A stretch of DNA of 64,000 nt from Orychophragmus violaceus (GCA_030180135.1 CM058230.1:10479082-10543081); one strand, 5' to 3'; numbered from the stretch's first letter, positions 12,217 through 24,817 are shown. Translations and numbers: made by a program. The notes: a model not told the origin generated them from the sequence alone.

Positions 12217-12777
12217 GGGCATCTCCAACCTTACTTTATTTTCCACTCCAAAATTAGATTTGGAGTAAAATCCTCTTCAATCTTATTTCATTTTCGACTT
12301 CAAAATAGAGTAATGAGTGAAATTACTCCATATTTGGAGTAACTCCATTTTGGAGTGAAACTTTTTTATTTACAAAATGTTTTTTTTTTTATTTAAAAAT
12401 TTTTAAAATATAAAATTTTATGAATATAATAATAATCATTATTTAAAAATATATGTTTATATTTTTCAGTAACAATTATAAATATTTTTAACATTATAAA
12501 ATAAAAATTTATTATTTTTAATACTATTTTTTATTCACAAAAAATATAAAGTGGAATTATTTGATAAGTTCTGAAAATTTTACAAAAACTAAAATATATA
12601 GGGTTAATTTATAAATTTTATAATTAAAATTTACAAAAACTAAAGTAAAAAAAATCTTTATATAATATTCTATTTATGTAGTAGAAAATAGAGTAACATA
12701 TTGCAGTAAAATACTACTCTATTTTGGAGTTATTTTATTTTGGAGTGAAAAAATGGAATTATACATGGGAAATGGTG
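12217..12777. mobile_element. MITE with TAA duplication, GGGCATCTCCAA-type ends
   Basis: The left end is GGGCATCTCCAACC after TAA (12214-12216). The right end is a degenerate inverted copy before TAA (12778-12780). Repeated TTTGGAGT/ACTCCAAAA motifs inside resemble the copy at 17247-17438. The 3-bp TAA/TTA duplication suggests a PIF/Harbinger-type family; that assignment is inferred. Confidence 0.6.
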
Positions 12778-12780
12778 TAA

Positions 12781-15600
12781 GTGATGTCATAATAAATTAA
12801 TAGTATAGTATATAATAAATATATAAAATTATAATCAAATATTTGGTTCATGGATTTTAATTAATGCATCTGATAAATGATAATTATAGTGAATGAGGAT
12901 AATGATGATGGTATGCATGAGAGAGTGTCTACGCATGCATAATGGAAAAGGTGGAAAAGAAGGGAATAAATTCGCCAAAACATAATTATGATTTGTGCGG
13001 GCGACTTGTAATTGTTTTCTTAATAGTAGTATCTAAATCAACTTCCACCAACCTTTGTACTCCAGTATTTATTGAATCGAACGAATTGAACCTTATGTGT
13101 TTCACTATATATATTTTTTTTTGGACAAGTCACCTAATAATTCTACCACAATTTTACCACATTGATCTATATAGATATTAGTATTACCTTAAAAAAATAA
13201 TTTATCTATAACGAAAGAAGTTTTTTTCCACCTTTTCTTGTGAATTATTCTCTATGACAAGACACGGTTTAACAAAATAGGAAAATACAAACAAATACTC
13301 TTTATGTTTCATTATACAAAATTTTCTGTTTGAAATGAAACGTTTAATAAAATATATTAGTTTTACTATTTTAAGTTTTTTTTTACATTGAAAACACCAT
13401 TTTATATTTAATAACATAATTTAACCAATTAGAAAATATCACATATTATAAATAGTCGCAAAAAACAATCAAATTAAAGTTTACATAGAAATTTATATTT
13501 AAAAAAATCTTTAAACAAAACAAAAATTATCTTAAACATCTTAATACGGGAGAGGAGCAGCACTAAGAACTGAAGGGCATACCCACACGTACTGAAAAAA
13601 ATGTATAACATATATACATCACACACACATAAAAGAGTCATGTAAAAAGGTTTAGAAATGTTGGCATAAGCAAAGAGAATGCAAATAGGTTTTGCTTTTT
13701 TTTTTGCTTATAGTATGTATTGGCCATCTTCGTTTTCAAATACTTTCGCATAATATTAATTGTGAATGTAAAATCGCCATATATATTACAGATTTCATAT
13801 CAAATAGCCTGTAATGTTCTGGAAAGCAAAATATTTGAAACATTTATGAAATGATTCAGTCATACACTGACATCTTCACAATCCGACAAACCCGATGTTG
13901 CAGGTTTTACTTTCATTATCATTGTATGCAAATAAATATGAAACCCCATTCCATCAGAGAGCTTGGTTGTTCACAAATTGCTTCGTTTAAAAATTATGAA
14001 AAACCAAATAATAAAAGGCTGATGCAACAGTGAGAGGACTTTATCATTGACCATTTTTGTAAACCCTTTAGATTTACCCTTCTTTTACTAGAGCCCTAGA
14101 GATAGTTAACATAGACGTCTTACCCACAATATTCATTTTCACCTTAAGCTTTGGATTCTGTAATCCACTCCCCTCTAGTGGACTCGCAAATGGACCCATT
14201 AATTGGAAGTTGTCTCGTACCGTGGCATGAACCAGAAATGAGAAAATTGTGAAACTCACGTTAACAGGTTTAATTCGCTATATTATACTAATAAAAATTA
14301 TCAATTCCGTTTCTTCTGACACGTACATGGAGAGAGTACAAATCGGTAGCGTAATATCGGATTTATTAACGTTACTTAAAAAAAAAAATTATTAACGTTA
14401 CTATTAATAATTTTAATAGCTTATTGTTAGTAACGTACGTACTAACGATTGTAGTGATCACTGATCAACGTGACGACATTACATGCATGGTACTCACGCA
14501 AAATTTGATGTATATAATAATACTTTACTACTAGTCACATAATAATTCATGTATAGTATGTATAATATAATATTTTGTTAGTTTTCAAACGGATTTGTAG
14601 CTAACATATATAAATTTAATTTCTAGTTCATCAAGGAAATTAAGTTATACTGCACATGAAGAAGATTGATTTTCAATAAATTTCGACCAAGAAAAAAAGT
14701 GCATAGTGAATACTCGACTTTAAATTCTATATGGTTTTTCGTTTTTATGCTCTTGAAATATTATTTTTTGAACCTTTATGCTCTTGAATCTTGACAATGA
14801 GTTGGCAACTAGATGAGCCAATTGTTGTAAGTTGTAAGCCAAACTCGAGATATATAGATCTAGTTAAACTCACTATTAGTCCATCACATTAGGAGTATTT
14901 AAAAACATACTCATTTAATTTAATAAAAACTCGTAGAATCATACGCAGCGGATAATGATAAATTCTTTTTATTTCTGTTGTTATATTATTTTAATTTTAT
15001 TTATGGCTGTAATTGGTACCGTTTTAGTTGTTACCAATCACAAAATTGTTCAAAATTTACAGTAAAAATGATTATTATCAGCTTTTTGTTACCGCTTTAA
15101 CTGATAATTTTCACTAACAGTTTTTGATTATTTAACCGTTTACCATTTCCGTTAAATACAGATATATATGTTCCACTTCTATTCATCAAATCGAACCCTA
15201 CATGTTTGTGGTACACTATTGCCAACGTCACCGTTTCTTTATCCGGGGAAAAAGGTGAACAAAGAAAAGAAAAGAAACGGAAACGGTAGGCGCAAAGGTA
15301 AACCCCATTGAAAAGTTTTTTTTTGCAAAAACCCCCATTGAAAAGTTGCTAACTATTTTTGGTGAAGAAACAAAACGAAATAAAGAGCTCGGAGAAATGA
15401 GTTTATTTTTCGGAGAAATCCACATATATTTTTTTTCTTTCCTCGTTTTTCTTTTCTTTCTAATCTCTCCCTTCCATGATTATCTGTTAACGTTGTTAGA
15501 TCTGTGGTCTTTTCAACTCCGGATCCTATCGATCATCTCTCTTATTTCCATTACAACCCATCTAGGGTTTTAAACTAGCCATCATAAAGACAACCCATCT
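12781..15600. other. AT-rich intergenic DNA upstream of MIR394A
   Basis: No coding gene can be supported. The short frame at 14259-14074 (minus) has no recognised domain. The last part (15180-15600) becomes CT-rich and may contain distal promoter of the microRNA gene. Confidence 0.5.
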
Positions 15601-15627
15601 GCCTCTCTTTCTCTCTCTTCCTTCAAT

Positions 15628-15635
15628 AAATATAC
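15628..15635 (+). promoter_or_regulatory. Candidate TATA box of MIR394A
   Basis: AAATATAC lies in a CT-rich leader about 180 bp before the hairpin and would place the start of the primary transcript near 15660. This is inferred from sequence only. Confidence 0.35.
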
Positions 15636-15809
15636 GTTTTCTCAAATCACTATACCATCTACTACAAGACTCCTTCAATTTGAGTTTCTCTCTCCGAGTG
15701 GTGAATACAATTTCATGAGCGGGTTTCCTTAAAGAACACTGGAAAAAACAGATTGGATCTTTAAACTTTTAATCTTTTTCTGTCACGAGGGTTTGACAAA
15801 GGGCTTCTT

Positions 15810-15917
15810 ACAGATATCTTTGGCATTCTGTCCACCTCCTTCTATGTATACAAATACGTGTGTATATGCGTGGTGTGTGAAAGATGGAGGTGGTCATACT
15901 GCCAATAGACATCTGTT
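15810..15917 (+). ncRNA. MIR394A: MIR394A microRNA precursor
   Basis: The 20-nt mature miR394 sequence is present without mismatch at 15820-15839 on the 5' arm, and the expected star strand at about 15888-15908 on the 3' arm. The arms from roughly 15810 and 15917 pair along the whole stem with a few small bulges, leaving a ~45-nt AU-rich loop; this is a DCL1-type precursor. miR394 represses the F-box gene LCR and thereby maintains stem-cell competence in the shoot apex (established knowledge). Its place between the PUS1-like gene and a prolyl oligopeptidase remnant matches Arabidopsis MIR394A (At1g20375, from memory). The primary transcript probably covers about 15.66-16.4 kb. Confidence 0.96.
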
Positions 15918-16950
15918 AGGGTTTCTTCGTAAAACCCTCTTGATATACATAATGTTTTGAATCTGGTGAGCTTGATCTGTTACTTGGCGATGACAAGCTA
16001 ACTTCCATTCTCTTGATTCCCACATCTTTGAATCTGTTGGCTCTCTTTTTGTTTGAGGAGTTCACACATAGAGTAGTTTTTGGTACTGATAATTGACTTT
16101 AAGTTGATCTAGATAATTGCATTGTTATTTATTTTACTATTTTTTGTAAAAACTTTTTGTAATTAACCTTGGTCTTTTCCTCCTTTCTAGTGTAAAAGAA
16201 AACCTTTGGAGGTTGACTAGCTAGTGCGAGGTCTTGATGTTTCGTCTTCTAGAAAAGGGTTAAAACACTAAGAAAAAGAGAAGGACCCAGAATTCCGAAA
16301 AGGTTTTGATTTACTTTGAGAACATATATAGTAAAGCTCAGAAAGGAGAAGCATCTTGTTTTTGAAGTCCACGATGTTATTATGATGTTCCCTTATTCTA
16401 TTTGAAGTTAAAGATACGTGTGCTCCTTCATTTTGGTTTCATTTCTGATCTATATATACAAGTTTATAAGTTATATAGCTTCCTTGCTTATTTTTTTTTG
16501 TTTATGGTGAGTTTAAAATAATAATTCATAATCTCTAGACAAAACACGCAAGTATTACATTTATTTATATATTTTTAGTTTACATATATCATGTCTTGAT
16601 GATAATTGCAATGCTGGTTAGTAGACGGATATATTATTGTGCCTTAGTATTCCCTGAGTTATGTATTTTTTGCTTAGGCTCGATGGGGATTTCAGGGTGT
16701 TTAACAGATATATTTTGATGATTTTGCTTAAATTATAAATAAATTAATTGGTCCAATAGACCAAGTTTATAGAGATCTAGTTAGTTTGATATTTTGGGGT
16801 TTGCGTGAGGGTATAAATTATCAGATTATAAAATCTTCACACTTTGGGTTTCAGTGTTCTGAAAAAAAATGTTCTAAGAAACTAGCTTTTGCATTAGCTA
16901 TTTACAACAAAAAAATGTTCTCAAATTCAAAATCTAATAATATAGGCTGC

Positions 16951-17220
16951 CTATAGTTTAGAGAATAGTCGACAGACGAACCCTATAATTGCTCGATTGA
17001 AGTTAAAGCCGGGCATGAAGCAGGACATCCATGATCCAACACAAAAGATTGTAAGTCAAAGAACACAAATTTAGTTTAATCTTTTTTTTTGTTCAATATA
17101 TGTGCCAGAGAAGGTGTAAGTGGCAGAATAAAGTTTGCGAGTTGCAAGTTGCAACAGATCGGTATGCGTTTATGGCGAAGATGGTGAATGCCTTCATGGC
17201 TCGACTAAAATTGACATGAA
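16951..17220 (+). pseudogene. C-terminal remnant of a prolyl oligopeptidase gene
   Basis: Two exon-like pieces (about 16951-17051 and 17107-17220, split by a GTAAGT...CCAG intron) encode a decayed version of the last residues of plant prolyl oligopeptidase: an NPIIARLK block, the region around the catalytic His (KAGHEAGHP in an adjacent frame), PTQK, and finally DRYAFMAKMVNA near the stop. A frameshift occurs in the first piece around 17000-17030, so the catalytic-His strand and PTQK are in different frames. The remaining ~90% of the gene (catalytic Ser and Asp, beta-propeller) is absent. In Arabidopsis a prolyl oligopeptidase gene (At1g20380, from memory) lies at this place, so this is a relic of a lost gene, not a new arrival. 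Confidence 0.8.
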
Positions 17221-17246
17221 GAGATCAATCTCTTCTTATGTCTTAA

Positions 17247-17438
17247 GACCATCTCCAATAGGATTCCATTTTCCACTCCAAAATTGAGTTTGGAGTAAAT
17301 CTTCTCCAATGAGACTCTATTTTCAATAGGATTACTCCAAATATGGAATAATATCATTTTTGTTTGTTCATGACTCCATTTTTTACTCCAAAATGGAATA
17401 TGATTAGTAAAAAATTGAGTAGTTCATTGGAGATGCCC
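17247..17438. mobile_element. MITE with TAA duplication, 192 bp
   Basis: The ends GACCATCTCCAATAGG and (reverse complement) GGGCATCTCCAATGAA are flanked by TAA at 17244-17246 and 17439-17441. Internal TTTGGAGT/ACTCCAAA motifs mark it as a shorter relative of the element at 12217-12777. It sits between the 3' ends of the prolyl oligopeptidase relic and PUS10. Confidence 0.75.
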
Positions 17439-17715
17439 TAAGAGGCAGAGTGAGAGAAAGAGAGAGCCACTGATTACTATCTAATTTTGTTAACCGCCAG
17501 AGATCATCACAATTATACTTCAGCTAATACAACCATGTTTATACTAAGATAAAATGTTTTTTTGAGTAAAAATGTTTTAGAACTAACCGAATCACTCACT
17601 GAATCAAGTAATTCGTTAATTATTTTTAAATATTAAAATACAATAAAACTAATAAATTATGGGAAAATGAAAATTTATAGTAATCAAAACTACAAAAATG
17701 AGAGCTTGAGGATTG

Positions 17716-19790
17716 TTACTCAGCACTTGAAGAATCGCCCATTTTGACATCAGTCACATCTAGTTGTATTATCTCCGCCCTGCACCCTAAAATTGATCCC
17801 ATGCTGTAACCCAAATGAAACAGAAAGAATGCAGTTAATATGGTTCAATGCTTTCTTGTTACTATTCTTCTTAAGCCAAACTACTGTAGTTGTTTCTTTT
17901 ATCATACCTGGGTGTGGTACGACCAAGATCTCCATGAACAAATTCTTTGATGTATGTTCCAGCCTACATTATTCAAAACATTAAAGATTTCCCATATTTT
18001 CAAATTATAATGCAGTGAGTTAGAAGATGTTGCAACCTGGGTGCATAGATGCAATAGAAAATATTGAGAGTTTCCTTTTATCTTTTCGACTTTCATCCTG
18101 ATGATTCGAACCACAAAGACTGACTCTTACTAAACAAAAGAAGCTTCAAGGTAAGTAAAATCAAAAATTCATGATACATCATCACTAACCAGTGTATAGT
18201 CCTTTCACGTTCCAGTGGACTTCTTCGGTGAAGCACTCTTATTGGTGTCTTTTGCAATATTTTCTGCAGTGACATAATATACAAGAAGTTCAAGAAGACA
18301 ATCACTTTGCATTTGGAACAAAGAACGGTGTTTGAGGACAGACATGTTGACTTCTAGTATGATCTGAAGTTTTTTTAAAAATAGGGCAAAGAGAAACCAC
18401 GTGAACTCACCAATTCTTTCATGGAAGAAATTGAGTTGAGATCTTTCTCTTCAAGTGGACGAGAAATCCATATAAGTGCAGCATATTGCTTCTGCAATAT
18501 ATAGAAAACATTGGAGTAGTTGGTTTAATAGTCTTCATTACACTTCTAACTAAACTACTAATTGAGTTAAGGTAACAATATTTCTATAGGATTTTAACAA
18601 AACTGACCTGTTTCTCTGCTTCTCCTTCACGCATCATTGCCCAACACTGACTTCCAATGAATTTAAGATCTTTAACTCCGACCTGAAGCCAAAATACTGC
18701 TTGTAAGCTTGCAAACAAGCCACCATAATCTACTGATACAACATATGTGTTCGAATGATTACGCCTTACTAGTTTTTTCTCTGAGTTGTTTATCTTTTCT
18801 TCAATTTCCGTCAATGATTCCTGAGATGGGCATTTGCGGGAATTCTGAACCTCGATTAAGAAAGGTCTACCTGAACCCAACATCCGTACCTGAATATAGC
18901 TCTTTCATATTATCAGCATAAACTTGTTGAATTTGAACATGAAATCGGAAAAGGGAAATTTCTAACATCAATATCTTCTCTGCCAGCTGCATGGAACTTG
19001 TAGGAATCCCCAAGGCATGCTGGGAGTATATTTCCACCAATTATCTCCTGAAAAAGATATATAACAATCTCTCAAGTCACCTGTTATCTTTAGGAATAGT
19101 ATATACATGTCCAGATAACCACAAAGTGTACTACCTCAACAGACGCTTCACCCATTCTTTCATCATCAATAATCCATCGTGATTGACTTACATTTCTGGA
19201 GTACTGCAAAGAAAAGAACCATCAGTTGAAATATATCCTCAACAAGAGGTAAAAGATCTGCTTGGGTCATATGTGAATCCATTTGTTACCGAACTACAAT
19301 TTGCACATAAATGAATGGCTAGGTTACAATACACTATGTCTCAAGAACTTCTAAATATTGACTTACTTTAAAGTATCTGCCACTGAAAAAGATAGGCATC
19401 TTGTTGCAATGAACTGACAATATGCATGGTTCATAAACCTGGTAATAAAAAAAGGTAGACAACATGAGTTCTTGTAAACCAAATAATGACTACGTGGACC
19501 AGAAAAAGGTTCTAATCCAATATAAGTCTAGGGTTAAACATGCAAACAATTACCTTTTCAAATGGATTCTCGGACATACAGTTTGATCCATTCTCTTCGT
19601 CTGCATAAACAACAGCTACACATGAAATACACAATAATATATAGCATTTGGAAAATCTGTAATTGTTAGGACATCTGTACGTAAACTGTAGGAACTGATG
19701 TAGGTAGATGACCAGAAAGTCCGAAAAATGTATAAACCTTCATAAGAAGACATGGGGCAGGCAATGCTAGACAAGGTTCAACAGAAAGGT

Positions 19791-19828
<38 letters not shown>

Positions 19829-21177
19829 GCATTTTACACGAAAATATAACATCTATGCAAGAGAATAAAGTAGCGCAGATAAAGAGGTCGGCATAAAATG
19901 CAAATTACCTCCCTGGACATTAGAAGAAAACTTAAAGAGTCTTCTGACATGACCATAGAAGAATTTACACATGAAGGTCAACTATTATTTCATCAACAAT
20001 CTCCTTCAAGATTACAACTATGGGTGACGTTTCAAGTTATAATGTATGCATAATTAGTCAATTCTCATAGATGAATAATGAGAAGTTCAAAAAATAATTC
20101 AACCAAGTAATAGGTGATTGTAGAGTCTCGACATACCTGTCTTCCTCTTCTTTCTTTCATGCGTTGTTTCAGACACACCTTGAGCCTCATCCGAGGCCTT
20201 AGAGTATGTCAAACGGATGTGAAAAGAGCTTGAATCTGATTTAGCGCCCTGCGAAACTCAAAACAGAGACGACATGCAAAAACTTCAGTCTCAAAGGTTT
20301 GGCTATTAATAACATCCCGTTGCATAAAATACAAAGCAATAGAGGCATAGGTGAACAGTTTAACAAAACAGAACACCGACTCACCAACGATGCTTTAAGT
20401 GGATCCAAGACTAGAACTTTCAAGGCATCCTTTACAGACATTTTTTCACTCTGCAGCCAAGCTTGGGTACTATACTTTCCTTTAAGGTACAACCTACAAT
20501 GGTAGAAACATCAACAGTTGAGCAAAAGAGATATATACTTTCAAGACGCAATGTATTAGACAGGATTCAACATGCTGATAACTAAAACCCAAACATAAAT
20601 GCAAGTGAAGCTTACAAGACTGCACGCTCATTCTCCGAGATAGTTGATGGCACAGAGACTTCGAGACCAAAGCTATAGAACTCATGACCTTCCTGCTTCA
20701 CCAAGTCCCTTATCCTTGCAGCGTAATCACTACTACAATCCGATTTCACCAGCGTTTGTTTGGCATCGGAAAAAACGAACTGCAATATACCTAAACAAAC
20801 AATGCAGATTCTGGAGCAGCTAAGCTCCGATGAACCAGTTTCCTCATCTCTGGATTCTAGCCAACTCCGTAGAGTTGATGTCGAGACTGACGAAAAATCG
20901 GAATCAAAAGCCGCGACGGCTACCAATCGGAAAATACATCTCTCGCACACCTAACAGAGCACAGTCACACCGACTTAATTGAAAGAGAGAACCCTAAGAA
21001 CCACTGAGAGCAAGAGAAAAGATTACGGACCCCAAGAGATAGTAGATCTTTCACAGCACCGGAATGCAGAGATCGAGCTACTTCGTACACCCGCCGTGTC
21101 TTGTGATCACCATGGCTTACGAGGCCGTTGGGAAAACCAGCTGAGTCGCCGGACGCGGATTTTGTTTCGTCGGCCAT
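17716..21177 (-). CDS. PUS10: tRNA pseudouridine synthase PUS10
   Basis: Fifteen exons: complement(join(17716..17803,17908..17963,18037..18097,18190..18263,18411..18491,18608..18682,18770..18889,18967..19047,19135..19203,19367..19438,19554..19600,20137..20248,20385..20493,20616..20950,21031..21177)), giving 508 residues with all junctions in frame. PUS10 makes pseudouridine 54/55 in the T-loop of tRNA in archaea and eukaryotes. Two CxxC pairs (Cys51/54 and Cys98/101) form the N-terminal zinc site; the middle part corresponds to the THUMP-containing region; the catalytic core has PIFFSGRYFK, then GREDID-VRMLGSGRPF carrying the catalytic Asp; KTPIRVLHRRSPLERE, AGTYIKEFVHGDLGRTTP and GSILGCRAEIIQLDV are the conserved C-terminal blocks. 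The exon 1 donor is GTCCGT, weak but the only in-frame choice I found. It stands divergently to a tRNA-Pro gene 109 bp away. Confidence 0.95.
19791..19828. repeat. Compound (AC)n(AT)n microsatellite
   Basis: An AC run followed by an AT run lies in the PUS10 intron between 19600 and 20137; likely polymorphic between accessions. Confidence 0.95.
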
Positions 21178-21286
21178 TGTTTTTCGAAAAACCGGAGAAG
21201 GAGGCGTCTAGCAATTAGCAGTAAAGCAATGTCGGAGTCACAAGTAGGTGTTTTATATAATACTATTCGAAATCCTAAAACAACGA

Positions 21287-21358
21287 GGGCGTTTGGTCTA
21301 GTGGTATGATTCTCGCTTTGGGTGCGAGAGGTCCCGAGTTCGATTCTCGGAACGCCCC
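21287..21358 (+). tRNA. trnP-UGG: tRNA-Pro (anticodon UGG)
   Basis: A complete 72-nt nuclear tRNA. The 7-bp acceptor stem is GGGCGTT/AACGCCC, the discriminator is C, the anticodon stem is CTCGC/GCGAG with loop TTTGGGT, and the anticodon TGG occupies 21319-21321. The T arm is CCGAG...TTCGATT...CTCGG. Box A (TGGTCTAGTGG) and box B (GTTCGATTC) are intact. CCA is not encoded, as usual in nuclear genes, and there is no intron. Confidence 0.98.
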
Positions 21359-21364
21359 TATTTA

Positions 21365-21369
21365 TTTTT
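21365..21369 (+). terminator. RNA polymerase III terminator of tRNA-Pro
   Basis: TTTTT begins 7 nt after the discriminator base. Confidence 0.85.
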
Positions 21370-21893
21370 ATTTCCTTTGTTTCTGTTTTAGACCCATTTA
21401 ATTTCCCGCCATCAGTATTAAACATATGCAATAATCTTTTACACTAATGAAGTGGCTAAGATCATGCATGAATTATTTTAGTAAATATATGAAAAATGAA
21501 ATTATTGTCCATATAGATTATCCAAGCTAAAAGCTATATATACCACAAGCTCAACATGCACCAAATATTTGATGAAAATATATCTATTCAACGTTAATAA
21601 AAGAGAAAAATACTATGTAACAATATTCATATCAAAAATGTTTTAGAGGAAACTATTTGGTTTTGTGGATTTTGAAATGAAAATCAATTGGCTATAAGTG
21701 AATTGACTAATATCTTTTATTACTTGAAATCTTTGCCAATGGTTGTGAGATTTTTATGTTTTAGTATGTCCGCTCGAGATAATAGTTTTTTGACCATTAA
21801 ACTTTAATTGTTTAGACAAAGAATGATGGACCGTTGACAAAAAATGATTGATGGATCTATTTTGAGATGGATCAATTATATTAAATTAGATAA
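21370..21893. other. AT-rich spacer
   Basis: No supported feature lies between the tRNA gene and the Helitron terminus. Confidence 0.5.
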
Positions 21894-23741
21894 CTAGATT
21901 TTGATCCGCGCTAAAAAGAGCGGATTTATGTTTTTTTTTAAATAAGTTTATTAAATATTTAATTCAATATATTAAGTAAAAATATGATGACAATTTTTTA
22001 AAATCCATGATTTCACTATTAAAAATTTGTTAGAATCAGTCATCTTTGTATAAAATGCAATCTTACTAATATCTAAGTTGTTATAATCGATCTGTAAGGT
22101 TTTCGATTTAATTATATATATATATATAATTTTGTTTTAAATAGTATAATTGTGAAGTGTGATTACGGATTTATGTATAATTTAAATATGCGTAACTTTA
22201 AGAATATATCAATTAAAATTGATTACTCTTTTAACCCGTTTTCCAGTAGGTAAAATTTGTTTTTAACAGTATATATACTTAAAATTGTTTAATATAATTC
22301 TCAATTCGTTTTATAATGGTCTAAATACAAATATTTTTATATTTATTCCATAGATCAAAATGTAAATAAAATATGATAACCTATTCATTTAACATTTTTG
22401 GATTGATTTAAGTTCATTTAATGTTTTATAATTAAAATTGATTAATTCATATTTTCAACATAATTTTTGAAAAATATTTTTATAATCAAAACAAATTAAT
22501 CTATACTTCAAGTTCAACCCATTTAAAATAGTGTAAGTTTTGAAAATTTGATAAAACAATCCTTAAAATTTATCATCGTAAAAACAACAATCGTAATGAA
22601 CGTCAACATATATTCTATAATATAAATATTGAATAATTTTAATATTTTAAAAAATTAAAAATATATCAATTAAAATAAGTTAATCAATCTTTGTAACCCG
22701 TTTTCGAGTAGTCAAAATTAGTTTTTAATAGTATAGACAATTGAAATCGGTTAATATATTTTTAACCCATTTTATGGTAATCTAAATATAAAGATTATAT
22801 GTTTATTTTACTGAACCAAAAGTAACTAAAATATGATAATATTTTTATTTAACATTTTTTTATTGATTTAAGTTCATTTTAATGTTTCTGTAAATAAAAT
22901 TGATTAATTCATCTTTTCAACTTGTTTACCAATACAAATATTTTAAATATTTTTATAATCAAAACAAATTAATATATATGTCAATCCATCTTATATTAGT
23001 TTAAGTATTTGAAATTTTGATAAAAATTATTTAAAAACTATCATCGTAAGAAATCAACCGTAATCAAAATCATCATATAATCAAATAATATAAATACTGA
23101 ATAATTTTAATATTTTACCAACTTAAGAATATATCAGTTTAAATTAATTAATACATCTTTTAACCCATTTTCAAATAGTCATTTTTCTAATAGTATAGAC
23201 AATTGAAACCGGTTAATTAGTTTCAATATGTTTTATGTCTTGTAATGGTCAAAATATAAAAAATTATGTTAATTTAATAAATCAAAATGTAATTAAAATT
23301 TTTTTAAAAAATAGTAATAAATATGAATTTAGTAATTATATTTTCTTATTTGCCCAAAAAAGTAATTAGCTTTTCTTAAAAATCAATAAGTTTAAAATAT
23401 TTTTATTAGATTTTTTATGATATAATATATATATATATATATATTTCTATTTCAATTAAAAAAAGATATTATAAAAAGATATTTTAAATAAAATCATAAA
23501 TTATAGAATATTTATATTAAAATATAAGAAAAGAATCAAAAGATATTATGAATATATTTTGGAACAAAATCATTAATTAGAGAATATTCAGTAGGACCCA
23601 TATATAGTCCAAAAATTAATAATACAAAATTACCCTTAATGAAATCTAAAATTTTCAAATAAATACAGTGGCGTAATCCGTAATATCTCACGTAAAACCA
23701 ATATTAATTTCAAAAATAGTCACTTGTTTTAATAGTATAGA
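21894..23741 (-). mobile_element. Non-autonomous Helitron with internal tandem units
   Basis: On the minus strand the 5' end TCTATACTATTAAAAC is at 23741 and the 3' end CTAG at 21894, preceded by a hairpin (arms about 21904-21912 and 21917-21925, 8 of 9 pairs). The flanking bases are A and T. The interior has no ORF for RepHel. Confidence 0.8.
22200..23600. repeat. Tandem array of about 460-bp units inside the Helitron
   Basis: The block ATATATCA(A/G)TT...TTTTAACCC recurs at 22204, 22661 and 23129 (spacings 457 and 468). Each unit also carries a TTTTAA(T/C)AGTATAGA-like motif (near 22261, 22725 and 23200) that matches the Helitron 5' terminus in reverse complement, so the array may have arisen from repeated Helitron 5' ends. 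Confidence 0.75.
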
Positions 23742-23856
23742 TATAAATCGGGATTTGATACCATGTTAAGGTTTATGGTCTTCCAACTCAAAATCAACTA
23801 ATTCATATCATTTATATATTATTTCAAATTCTTTCCAACTTAGGATGTGTCACTTT

Positions 23857-24817
23857 TTTCAAATATCAGAGTGGGATAGCAATGCATATAAATCGACACC
23901 AAAAAAACTAATGCCGCCGTGAGTAGTAAGTCATTTTAGATCTGAGTTTTGGACGGCATGCGGTGACTCTGTTAGTCTTTGCGGCTTAGGTGTTTTTGGA
24001 ATCGAGGTGAGATTTGGTCGGAGGCATGTTGTTCGTGACGTTTCTTGATGGTCTTATTTCACTCCTCCGGTTCTCTCTGGGTTTTGGCTCCATCTTAGCC
24101 TTCAAGGGTGGTGGCCGTATTTGCATTGGGCTTTGGAAACCTTGAAGGCGAGTCGTTTTGTGGGCTTTCATTTGGTGGTCTATCATCCTCTGCGTTCATC
24201 CTTCCGAGATCTACTGTAAATTGCCGTTCAGCTGCCAGGTTTCCTTCTTGCCGAACATCCTCAAGTATTTTCTCCATTTTTTTTTGTTTCAGTTGTGGTT
24301 TACTTCTATTGGTTTCTGATTCCATTTCGGTGAGGAGTGTGCCGGTCCCGGTTTGTTTGTAGATGATGTGTGAGATTGTTGCATTGTCCAGTTAGGTCGA
24401 TTGTGTTTATTTGGTGTATATGTGATTTGTGCTTGTCCATCGTCTAATCGTCGTCTTTGAGTTTAGTTTTTGTTGTTTGTCGTTGCCCCTAGGTTTCTTT
24501 CGTTCTTGGAGGTTTTTTTTTAGCTTAGTCTTAGATTGTTAGTGGTGCCGCATCTGCTCTCATTTCTGCTTTTTCGTATTCCAAATAATTTATATCCGAG
24601 GTTCTCGTTTTAAAGGGGTTTCTTCCAGAATACTTTGTCTTGATGGCTTCAGCTTCTCTCAAAATGTTAGGGCATTGACTCCCAGTTGTATTTTGGGCTT
24701 AGTTTCATCTGTGTTTGTTTTTGGATTTTAGTTCTCAGTATATCCGACTTATTGTAAAACTTGGCTTGGATTGTGTTTTAATATATGAAATCTTCATCCT
24801 AAAAGAAAAAGAAAAAA
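23857..24817 (+). mobile_element. Retroposon with A-rich tail and 13-bp duplication
   Basis: GATGTGTCACTTT at 23844-23856 matches GATGTGCCACTTT at 24818-24830 (one mismatch). The 961-bp insert ends in an A-rich tail (24799-24817) on the plus strand, so it is a target-primed retroposon. It is GT-rich with no convincing ORF; it may be a LINE 3' segment or a non-autonomous Sadhu-like element. Confidence 0.65.

Noticed and set aside
14074..14259. Minus-strand open frame of 61 codons as a small gene
   Set aside because: No domain, no splice-consistent neighbours and no supporting promoter or codon signal.
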